64,000 bases of DNA from Acidobacteriota bacterium. Lineage in GTDB: Bacteria; Acidobacteriota; Vicinamibacteria; Fen-336. The position numbers and the translations under genes were made by a program. Shown piece by piece: positions 16,616-24,932 of this stretch (position 1 is its first letter; every line of letters begins with the position of its first letter). Where the stretch lies: the NCBI GenBank assembly GCA_022340585.1, contig JAJDNS010000053.1, positions 1 to 64,000 of the forward strand, in the 5' to 3' direction. The notes under the pieces were generated by a model. The model searched no databases, was not told the origin of the DNA, and saw only the letters and a list, made by a program, of their open reading frames with translations.

Positions 16616-17641
16616 TCAGGTCAGAAGCTCGTCCATCCTCACGGGGCGATGCTCGGCGAGCGACTTCAGGCTCGCCTCGATCATGGCGGTGGCCACCAGG
16701 CCGTCGCGCCCGGTGGCCTCCGGGCTGGCGCCACTGGCCACGCAGTCGATGAAGTAGCGGATCGACTCGTACTGGAAGCCCCAGGCCTTGCCGTAGCGGG
16801 TCACCGCCTCCGACGAGAAGGGGGTGTGGAACCGATCGGTGAAGGCCCAGAGGTTCGGCTCGTTCTTGAGCTCGAGCCCACCCTGGCTCCCCACGAGGGA
16901 GAGCCGGTTGTCCACCACGTTGGTGTAGCTGTTGGGCAGGACCCAGGCGGTCTCGAAGGTGCAGATGGCCCCGCTCTCGAACTCGAAGAGGGCCTGGATG
17001 GCGTCCCAGCAGTCCACGCCCCGCTGCGCCAGCACCCCCCGGTGCCCCCGGGCGAAGACCTCCACCGGCTCGGAGTCCAGGATCCAGCGCACGACGTCCA
17101 TGACGTGGGGGAAGAGGAACCACTCGGGACCGGACTGGCCGGCCCAGGGCAGCATCTCCGTGGGCACGTAGATCGTGTCGCTGAGCCGGGCGTAGGCCAG
17201 GACCGGGTCCCCCACCTTCCCGCTCTCGACGTACTCCTTCGCCCCCATGAACAAGGGGTGCCAGCGGGCGTGGAAGTCGACCATGAGCTCGACCCCGGCG
17301 GCCTCGGCTGCTTCCACCATCTCCCGCCCGTCGGCCACGGTCGTGGCCAGGGGCTTCTCCACGAGCACGTGCTTCCCGGCGGCCAGCATCCGGAGCGTGG
17401 GCTCCTTGTGGAGGTGGTCCGGGGTCGCGATGGTGACAGCGGCGACGTCGCTGGCGGCCATCTCGTCCAGGCTCGTGGTCCAGGCGCAGCCATGCTTCTC
17501 GGCAAGCCGCCGGGCCCGGTCCCCGTCGCGGTCGCAGATGAGGGCCACCTCGCCGGGCGGGTGGGTCGAGAGGGCGAGGGCATGGTTGGAGCCCCAGATC
17601 CCCGCGCCCACGATGCCGATCCGGATTGGGGGGCTGCCCAT
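16616..17641 (-). CDS. Gfo/Idh/MocA family oxidoreductase
   Basis: This 341-aa cytoplasmic NAD(P)-dependent dehydrogenase has an N-terminal Rossmann fold with IGIVGAGIWGSNHA. The family EKP motif is in GKHVLVEKPLATT. The C-terminal alpha/beta domain (about 130-330) includes VDFHARWHPLF. Family members oxidise sugars, inositols or related polyols. There is no signal peptide, unlike the Tat-type relative at 28.4 kb. It shares a 96-bp divergent promoter region with a phytanoyl-CoA dioxygenase family gene and is followed by the SDR, suggesting a small metabolic cluster. Confidence 0.93.
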   Translation of the reverse strand: MGSPPIRIGIVGAGIWGSNHALALSTHPPGEVALICDRDGDRARRLAEKHGCAWTTSLDEMAASDVAAVTIATPDHLHKEPTLRMLAAGKHVLVEKPLATTVADGREMVEAAEAAGVELMVDFHARWHPLFMGAKEYVESGKVGDPVLAYARLSDTIYVPTEMLPWAGQSGPEWFLFPHVMDVVRWILDSEPVEVFARGHRGVLAQRGVDCWDAIQALFEFESGAICTFETAWVLPNSYTNVVDNRLSLVGSQGGLELKNEPNLWAFTDRFHTPFSSEAVTRYGKAWGFQYESIRYFIDCVASGASPEATGRDGLVATAMIEASLKSLAEHRPVRMDELLT

Positions 17642-17737
17642 GCAGAGAACTCTCCAGGACGGAAGCGGCGCGAGGCTACCACGCCCTCCTGAGCGACGGC
17701 AACGGGCCGTATCCCGCCACCGTGGTACCGTCGGCCC

Positions 17738-18610
<873 letters not shown>

Positions 18611-18611
18611 G

Positions 18612-20672
18612 TCAGCGCTCGATCCGCTTCAGGGCCTCCCGCAGGGCCTTGCGGTAGTCGTAGTCCTTCATCTCCATGTCCATCTCGGCCTGGGTGGGAT
18701 TCTCGAGGGGAGCGGTGTAGGGCTCCTGGGCCAGGATGCCCCGGATGTTCGGGACCGCCTTCTGCGCCCCCGGGCCCAGCGAGCCCAGGGCCACGGCGGC
18801 GGCAATGCGCACGTCGTAGCTGTCGTCCATCTGCACCAGGTAGGTGAGGGCGTCCACCACGTCGGGATCGGCCCCTCCGTGACGCGCCAGGTCCCGCGCC
18901 CCCAGGGCCCGACGCCCCGGATCCTGAGACCGGGTGGCGCCCAGTGCGGCGGTGAGCTTCTGGGCTCGATCGTTGGCCTTCCTCTGCTCGTCGAGGATCC
19001 GAGCTCGCTGCTCCTGCTGCCGCTGAATGCCCTCCTCGACCTCGACGACGTACTCCTCGAGCTGGCGGCTGCTTCCACCCGAGGCCTGGGCCTTCTCCAG
19101 GAACTCCCGGGCCTTGACCGCGTTCCCCTTGAAGACATAGCTCCAGGTGATCCCCGCATAGGCGGCACCGGCGAGAGCAGGGTCGAGGGCGACCGCCTTC
19201 TCGTACGCGGCGATGGCCTCGTCGGGCGCCTCCTTCTGGAGGTGCGCCCACCCGAGTCCGAGATACGCCTGCGCCTGGTCGGGGTCGATCTCCAGCGCCC
19301 GGGAGTAGGCGATGATGGACTCCTGGGCCTCGCTCCGGTTCCGGTGGATCCACCCGAGGTTGACCCAGGCGTCGGCGTCCTCGTACCCGGGGGTGTCCAC
19401 GACCCTCCGGAGCTGCTCGAGCCCGCCATCGAGGTCGCCGGTCATGCCCAGGAGGAGGCCGTACGTCGTCCGGTACTTGTAGTTCTGTGGCGCGAGCTCC
19501 ACCGCCCTGGCGTAGGCCTTCGCGGCGTCGTCGCCGCGGCCGGTGTTCTGGTAGGCGTGCCCCAGGAGCGCCCAGGCGTCGGCACTGCCGGGAGTTCCCT
19601 CGAGGGCACTCTCGAGGTAGCCCAGGGCTGCCTCGTACTCCTTGTCACGGATGGCACCCTCGGCCAGGAGGATCTGGGTCTCGGGGCTCGTGGTTCCCGG
19701 CGTCGCCTTGTTGGCCTCTTCGATGGCGGCGTCGCGGTTGCCCCGAGCCAGCTCGGCCTTGACCAGGGCCAGACGGGCGGGAGCGAAGCCAGGGTCGGCG
19801 TCGAGGGCGTGCCGGTAGGCGGCCACGGCAAGGTCGGCCCGGCCGTTGGCCTCGAAGATGCGCCCCACCGCGGTCTGGACGATGGGGTTGTCGGGATCGA
19901 GGAAGGCGCCCTGCTGGGCCTCGCCGATGGCTTCGCCCCAGTTGTTCAGGTCTTCCGCGATGAGGGCCAGGCCCAGAATCGCGAAACCCTCGCCGAAGTT
20001 GGCGTCCAGCTCGGTGGCCTTGCGGCCGACCGGCACGGCCTCCGCCGGCCGAGCGAGGGCCATGAGGACCCGGGCCAGGCGGGAGTGGGCGAGCGGCGAG
20101 CTGGGCGCGAGCTGCACCGCCTTGCGCAGTGCGACCTCGGCGTCGTGGTTCTGGCCGAGGGCGAAGAGCGCCTCGCCCCGGGCGAGCTGGGCCATGGCGT
20201 TGGACGCGTCGAGGCCCACGGCCTTGTCCGCGGACTCGAGGGCACCGCGGCCGTCCTCGCTGCGGGCCTGGGCCCGCGCCCGGGCGGCGAGGGTCGTGGC
20301 GTTCGCGCCCGCCTCCACCGCCATGTTGGCGATCCGCAGTGCCTCGCGACCCGTGCCCTTTCGCAGGGTGAAGGTGGACTGCCGCGCCAGGGAAAGAGGC
20401 CGGTAGGCCGGGGTGGCCACGTCGACCGCCTGCTGGTAGGCCGCGGCGGCGGCGTCCAGGCGACCGAGGCGCTCGTTGAGCTCCCCGAGGGCCACGTACC
20501 CCGGGGCGCCCACGTCTTTGGCGGCCGTGGTCAGCTCCTTCACGGCGTCGTCCGGCTTCTCTTCGTCGACCTTCTTGTTGGCCTTCTCGATGGCCTTCTC
20601 GAGTGGCGATTGGGACCAGGTGGGGGTCGTCGCGAAACCCAGAACGAGCACGGCGGCCAGGGTCTTCCTCAT
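18612..20672 (-). CDS. exported tetratricopeptide-repeat protein with C-terminal HEAT-like segment
   Basis: This 686-aa protein has a signal peptide (MRKTLAAVLVLGFATTPTWSQ) and about 14 TPR-like units between residues 25 and 520, for example AYLGLGWAHLQKEAPDEAI and AWALLGHAYQNTGRGDDA. A basic/Gln-rich helical stretch (IQRQQEQRARILDEQRKAN) follows, then an ARM/HEAT-like repeat (VRIAAAVALGSLGPGAQKAV). TPR and HEAT repeats bind proteins; the partner is unknown. The start is the ATG after GGGGAGG. It converges with the PhyH gene, almost touching it (1 bp). Confidence 0.88.
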   Translation of the reverse strand: MRKTLAAVLVLGFATTPTWSQSPLEKAIEKANKKVDEEKPDDAVKELTTAAKDVGAPGYVALGELNERLGRLDAAAAAYQQAVDVATPAYRPLSLARQSTFTLRKGTGREALRIANMAVEAGANATTLAARARAQARSEDGRGALESADKAVGLDASNAMAQLARGEALFALGQNHDAEVALRKAVQLAPSSPLAHSRLARVLMALARPAEAVPVGRKATELDANFGEGFAILGLALIAEDLNNWGEAIGEAQQGAFLDPDNPIVQTAVGRIFEANGRADLAVAAYRHALDADPGFAPARLALVKAELARGNRDAAIEEANKATPGTTSPETQILLAEGAIRDKEYEAALGYLESALEGTPGSADAWALLGHAYQNTGRGDDAAKAYARAVELAPQNYKYRTTYGLLLGMTGDLDGGLEQLRRVVDTPGYEDADAWVNLGWIHRNRSEAQESIIAYSRALEIDPDQAQAYLGLGWAHLQKEAPDEAIAAYEKAVALDPALAGAAYAGITWSYVFKGNAVKAREFLEKAQASGGSSRQLEEYVVEVEEGIQRQQEQRARILDEQRKANDRAQKLTAALGATRSQDPGRRALGARDLARHGGADPDVVDALTYLVQMDDSYDVRIAAAVALGSLGPGAQKAVPNIRGILAQEPYTAPLENPTQAEMDMEMKDYDYRKALREALKRIER

Positions 20673-20931
20673 GGCGAGCCTCCCCTCGTGCGTCGGGATC
20701 ACGAGAAGCAGAGTGTGGCGCTGCGTCTGGCGTCGGCATCCTAGCGCCAAACGCCCGCCGGCGAGCCAGCGAAATGAAGGTGATGGAACGGGTGAGTGGG
20801 GGATGGCTCATCTTCGACCGGAAACCGGACGGCACGGATTCTGCACCGCCCGGATGATGGCCGGTTCCCGGTCCCGGACCAGACGCCGGCCTTGACGGCC
20901 CGCGATGCGGGCGTGTCGGAAAGGAGTGGTC

Positions 20932-21705
20932 ATGGACCCGACAACGGCTCCGAGCCCCGACGAGCTGCCGTTCGACAAGGCCGACGTGAGCGAGGAGAGC
21001 CCGTTGACGTGCCACGCGTGCCAACGACAGCTCTTCGACGTCTACTTCGAGGTCGACTCTCAGCCGAGCTGCGAGATGTGCCGCTACGAGATCGAGAGCG
21101 AGCGCAACCACGGCTCGGGCCCGGGACGCTTCGTCCGGGCGCTGGCCGCGGGCGGGTTTGCCGGCCTCGTCGGCGCGAGCCTCTACTACGCGGTGCTCGC
21201 CCTCACCGGGTACGAGGTCGGTCTGGTCGCCATCGTGGTGGGCTTCCTGGTCGGGTTCGGGGTGCGATGGGGCTCCCGTGGGCGCGGGGGCTGGCCGTAC
21301 CAGGTCCTGGCGGTGACCATCACCTACGTCGCCATCGTGAGCACCTACGTGCCGTTCATCTTCGAGGAGATCCAGAAGGTGGAGGCCACCGAGGTGGCCG
21401 GAGCGTCGGCTCCCGGCACCGTCGCGGAAGCGACGCTGGAGAATCCCACCGAGGCCGTCATGGTCCCGGCGAGCGGGGAGCCGTCGGCGAGCCTCGAGCT
21501 CGAGGAGGAGATCTCCGCGGGTCAGGCCGTGGCCGCGCTGGCTCTCTTCTCGGTCTTCGTTCTCGCGATTCCGTTCCTGGGCGGCTTCGAGAACATCCTC
21601 GGCATCCTCATCATTGGCTTCGGTCTCTACCAGGCGTGGAAGATCAACCAGCGCCAGCCCTTGCGAATCGAGGGGCCGTTCCAGGTCGGGAAGGTGGCGG
21701 CGTAG
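20932..21705 (+). CDS. zinc-ribbon integral membrane protein, unknown function
   Basis: This 257-aa protein has a cytoplasmic-type N-terminal zinc-binding motif, CHAC-x16-CEMC (about residues 25-46), then about five membrane helices: two near 65-115, one near 125-150, and two at the C-terminus (AVAALALFSVFVLAIPF and ILGILIIGFGLYQAW). An acidic, Ala/Glu-rich loop of about 60 residues separates the third and fourth helices. The ATG follows AAGGAG. A GTG/ATG further upstream is in frame but lacks a ribosome site. No named family is recognised. Confidence 0.8.
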   Translation: MDPTTAPSPDELPFDKADVSEESPLTCHACQRQLFDVYFEVDSQPSCEMCRYEIESERNHGSGPGRFVRALAAGGFAGLVGASLYYAVLALTGYEVGLVAIVVGFLVGFGVRWGSRGRGGWPYQVLAVTITYVAIVSTYVPFIFEEIQKVEATEVAGASAPGTVAEATLENPTEAVMVPASGEPSASLELEEEISAGQAVAALALFSVFVLAIPFLGGFENILGILIIGFGLYQAWKINQRQPLRIEGPFQVGKVAA

Positions 21706-22012
21706 TCGGCACCACCTCTCGCGCCCGCGGCCACGTGAGGGCGGGCCCGTCCCGGTCGGGGCGCTCGCCGGCCTCGGCACGATCCCGGTGACGCTCCCGC
21801 AGCACCCTGTTCGTTCCCTCAGCTTGCCGTTTGCTCCCCCAGATTGCTGTCTGTTCCCTCAGATTGTCGTTTGTTCCCTGGAACGACCGTCTGTTCCCGG
21901 TGTCGGGGGCCAGCGGCGCGCGGTCGCGGTGCCGCCACCTCGTTGACGGCGCCGTCCGTCCTCGCATAGCCTCGGCGCCGACCCAGGGCACCGCCTCCCG
22001 AGGACAGCCGCC
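21706..22012. other. intergenic region with tandem repeat array
   Basis: There is no convincing gene here. Most of it is ordinary GC-rich sequence, but 21793-21912 is a tandem array of 20-bp units. The final 100 bp lead into the sugar transporter gene and show no clear promoter. Confidence 0.7.
21793..21912. repeat. six-unit 20-bp tandem repeat array
   Basis: Units start at 21793, 21813, 21833, 21853, 21873 and 21893. The best-conserved are GTTCCCTCAGCTTGCCGTTT and GTTCCCTCAGATTGTCGTTT; the outer ones are diverged. All begin G[T/C]TCCC, and there are no spacers between units. The fifth unit contains the palindrome GTTCCCTGGAAC. The period of exactly 20 bp places each unit on nearly the same face of the helix. 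Confidence 0.75.
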
Positions 22013-23161
22013 ATGACCGTGCGCACGACACCGATCTTCTTCGCCTTCTTCGTCATGGGATTCGTGGACGCGGTGGGGACCCTGGTGGGCTTCGCGAAGG
22101 AGGAGTACCAGCTCTCGGGCTTCATGGCCGGCCTGCTTCCCTTCTTCGGCTTCGTCGCATTCGCACTCTTCTCGGTCCCCGGTGGGGTCCTCATGGACCG
22201 CAAGGGGAAGAAGTGGCTGATGCTGCTGTCCCTCGGGATCGTCCTCGTGGGCGAGGCGGTGCCGGCTCTCACCACGGGATACTTGATGCTCGTGGCCGCG
22301 ATCTTCCTCATCGGGATCGGGATGACGCTGCTGCAGGTCGCGGGAAACCCGATCATGCGCGACGTCTCCGAGGAAGGCCGGTACGCTCGGAACCTCACCT
22401 TCGCCCAGTTCATCAAGGGGCTGGGCTCGATCGCCGGACCCGCGGTGACCATCGCCCTGGTGAGCCGCGGTCTGCCCTGGGACTCGATCTTCACCGTCTT
22501 CGGCCTGTTCGTGGCCGTGACCATCGCGGGGGTGGCGCTCCTGAGGGTGGAGGAGAAGAAGGGCGCCGAGGACAAGCCCCCCGCCTCCATCGGCAGCAGC
22601 TTCGCCCTGCTGAAGAACCCCTACGTCTTCCTGATGATCTTCGGCCTGTTCCTCTACGTGGGGGCCGAGGTCGGGGTGAACTCCTGGATCGCCACCTACC
22701 TGAGCGAGAAGTTCCAGCTCGACCTGGGAAGCCTCGCCACCGGCGGCATCGCCTTCTTCTTCGTGGCCCTCTCCATCGGCCGTCTCCTGGGGTCGGCGAT
22801 CCTCAACTTCGTGTCGGCCCGCCGGTTCCTGGTGATGACCGCGCTCCTGGGCGTGCTGGGGATGCTGGGCATCATCCTGGGCACCAGGGAGGTCGCCGTC
22901 GTCTCGATCTTCGCGGCCGGCCTGGGCTTCGGCAACATCTTCCCTCTCGTCTTCTCCATCCTCATCGATCGCATGCCCGAGCGGAGCGCCGAGCTCTCGG
23001 GTCTCCTCTGCATGGCCATCGCCGGCGGGGCGGTGATGCCGTGGCTGATGGGCGTGGTCGACGACCGCTTCGGGATCACCGCGGCCATGCTCGTGCCTTT
23101 CCTCTCCTGCCTGTATATCCTCGTCCTCGGCCTGGGCTCGAGCCGCGAGGCACGGGCCTGA
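22013..23161 (+). CDS. MFS sugar transporter (FucP/GluP-like)
   Basis: This 382-aa inner-membrane protein has 12 predicted helices. GGVLMDRKGKKWLM between helices 2 and 3 is the MFS loop motif, and LLQVAGNPIMRDV on helix 4 resembles the LQVAxNP motif of the fucose/glucose-galactose proton symporters. It is followed 19 bp later by a ROK-family sugar kinase, so uptake and phosphorylation of a hexose are probably coupled. The ATG follows a weak GAGGACAG ribosome site. The substrate is inferred from family only. Confidence 0.88.
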   Translation: MTVRTTPIFFAFFVMGFVDAVGTLVGFAKEEYQLSGFMAGLLPFFGFVAFALFSVPGGVLMDRKGKKWLMLLSLGIVLVGEAVPALTTGYLMLVAAIFLIGIGMTLLQVAGNPIMRDVSEEGRYARNLTFAQFIKGLGSIAGPAVTIALVSRGLPWDSIFTVFGLFVAVTIAGVALLRVEEKKGAEDKPPASIGSSFALLKNPYVFLMIFGLFLYVGAEVGVNSWIATYLSEKFQLDLGSLATGGIAFFFVALSIGRLLGSAILNFVSARRFLVMTALLGVLGMLGIILGTREVAVVSIFAAGLGFGNIFPLVFSILIDRMPERSAELSGLLCMAIAGGAVMPWLMGVVDDRFGITAAMLVPFLSCLYILVLGLGSSREARA

Positions 23162-23180
23162 GGAGGCCCAGGGAGATGCC

Positions 23181-24290
23181 ATGTCCTACGCCCGAGACCC
23201 CCGCGTCGTCCTGACCCTCGACGCCGGTGGCACCAACTTCGTCTTCTCCGCGGTCCAGTCCGACCGCGAGGTGGTGGAGCCCCTCACCCTCCCGTCGAAC
23301 GCTCACGAGCTCCAGGCCTGTCTCGACACCATCGTCGAAGGCTTCTCGAAGGTGAAGGAGAAGGCACCGGCCGCGCCCGCGGCCATCAGCTTCGCCTTCC
23401 CCGGGCCCGTCGACTACCCCCTGGGCATCGTCGGGGGACAGAACAACCTGCCCGCATTCGCGAGCGGGAGCGTTGCCCTGGGGCCGATGCTCGAGGACGA
23501 GTTCGGCATCCCCGTGTTCATGAACAACGACGGTGACCTCTTCACCCTGGGGGAGGCCATGGCCGGCTTCCTGCCCTGGGTCAATGGACTCCTCGAGGCC
23601 GCCGGGAACCCGAAGCGCTTCCGCAACCTCTTCGGGGCCACCCTCGGCACCGGGTTCGGCGGCGGGATCGTCGGGAACGGCCAGCTCTGGATCGGCGACA
23701 ACTCCGCGGGCGGGGAGATCTGGCTGACCCGAAACAAGCTGGACCCGGGGACGAACATCGAAGAGGCGGTGAGCATCCGGGCGGTCCGGGGGGTGTACGC
23801 CGAGAAGGTGGGCCTCGCCTTCGGCGAGGCCCCGGAGCCGAAGGACATCTTCGCCATCGGCAGGGGGGATCGGCCCGGGAACCGGGAGGCCGCGGTCGAG
23901 GCCTTCCGCTCCATGGGTGAGGCCGCGGGAGACGCCCTCGCCAACGCCATCACCCTCGTCGACGGGCTGGTGGTCATCGGGGGGGGGCTCACCGGCGCCG
24001 CCGAGCTCTTCCTCCCGGCCCTCGTGGCGGAGATGAACGCGCCGTTCCAGGTGGCCGGGGAGCCCCTCATGCGTCTCGAGATGACCGCCTTCAACCTCGA
24101 GGACCCGGAGGAGAGGGCCCGCTTCGTCAAGGGCGAGGTGAAGGAGGTCGTGGTCCCCGGGTCCACGAGGACGGTGACCTACGATCCGCTCGAGCGCGTG
24201 GGCGTGGGGCTGTCGCGCCTCGGGACCAGCAGGGCCGTGGCCCTGGGGGCCTACGCCTACGCCCTCACCGCCCTCGACACGAAGAGCTGA
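23181..24290 (+). CDS. ROK family sugar kinase
   Basis: This 369-aa cytoplasmic ATP-dependent kinase has the phosphate-1 loop LTLDAGGTNFVFSAV, the catalytic Asp in FMNNDGDLFTLGEA, and the second phosphate motif GATLGTGFGGGIV. The usual ROK zinc cluster (CxCGxxGCxE) is absent: the equivalent region reads GGEIWLTRNKLDPGTNIEE. It is longer than glucokinases of about 310 aa, with an extra segment near residues 125-150 (PWVNGLLEAAGNPKR) and another near 305-340. It is co-directional with the sugar transporter and probably phosphorylates the imported sugar. Confidence 0.88.
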   Translation: MSYARDPRVVLTLDAGGTNFVFSAVQSDREVVEPLTLPSNAHELQACLDTIVEGFSKVKEKAPAAPAAISFAFPGPVDYPLGIVGGQNNLPAFASGSVALGPMLEDEFGIPVFMNNDGDLFTLGEAMAGFLPWVNGLLEAAGNPKRFRNLFGATLGTGFGGGIVGNGQLWIGDNSAGGEIWLTRNKLDPGTNIEEAVSIRAVRGVYAEKVGLAFGEAPEPKDIFAIGRGDRPGNREAAVEAFRSMGEAAGDALANAITLVDGLVVIGGGLTGAAELFLPALVAEMNAPFQVAGEPLMRLEMTAFNLEDPEERARFVKGEVKEVVVPGSTRTVTYDPLERVGVGLSRLGTSRAVALGAYAYALTALDTKS

Positions 24291-24332
24291 GCGGCCGGTT
24301 CGCCGGATGACGTCTCCGGCCCCGCCGTCGCG

Positions 24333-24755
24333 TCAGGTCGTGCCGGACAGCCCTGGCCGCGGAAGCAGGACGGCGATGAGAACGGCAACCAGCAGGATCT
24401 GGACCAGGCCACCGACGAGCGTGTAGGCGTGAGTGGACAGGGGCACCGTCGTGGCCACCCAGTCGCTCGCCACCCGCATGACCACCCGCAGGAACCACAC
24501 CATGAGACCGAACGAGAGGCCCTTCACGAGGCGAGTCTCGCCGGGGAGGCCCGACCAGAGGGCGACGAACAGGACGGCCAGGATCGACCCGTACGCGAGG
24601 TCGATCAGTGACCCGGCGAGGGCGTTCACGTTCGATCGGGCGATCGGGCCGTAGGCCGCGTAGAGACGCTGGGCCAGCGGGTTGGCGTTCAGGAGGGCAT
24701 CGGTGATGAGAAGGGCCACGCCGGCCGCCAGGCCCACGGCGATGACACGCAGCAT
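24333..24755 (-). CDS. small four-helix membrane protein, unknown function
   Basis: This 140-aa protein has four predicted membrane helices (starting near residues 3, 48, 78 and 112). It contains RVASDWVATTV and YGPIARSNVNALAG in the loops. The ATG is used because GGGAGGA precedes it by about five bases; a GTG one codon earlier is possible. It is convergent with the ROK kinase. No named family is recognised. Confidence 0.75.
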   Translation of the reverse strand: MLRVIAVGLAAGVALLITDALLNANPLAQRLYAAYGPIARSNVNALAGSLIDLAYGSILAVLFVALWSGLPGETRLVKGLSFGLMVWFLRVVMRVASDWVATTVPLSTHAYTLVGGLVQILLVAVLIAVLLPRPGLSGTT

Positions 24756-24932
24756 CACAGTCCTCCCTTCGCGGGCGTCGATGTGGTTCGCCGTCGCCGA
24801 GGTCGAACGTTCGACTCAGCTCCCGTAGTCTACAGCGCACCGGCGGAGAGGTGAGCCCTGGAGATCGGCACCCTCCGCATCGGGACCCGGCAGGGGACAA
24901 GGTATACTCCGCCGGTTTCGAACGAGGTGATC

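Noticed and set aside
21793-21912. Possible CRISPR array
   Set aside because: The 20-bp units are directly abutted with no spacers and are degenerate; no cas genes are present.
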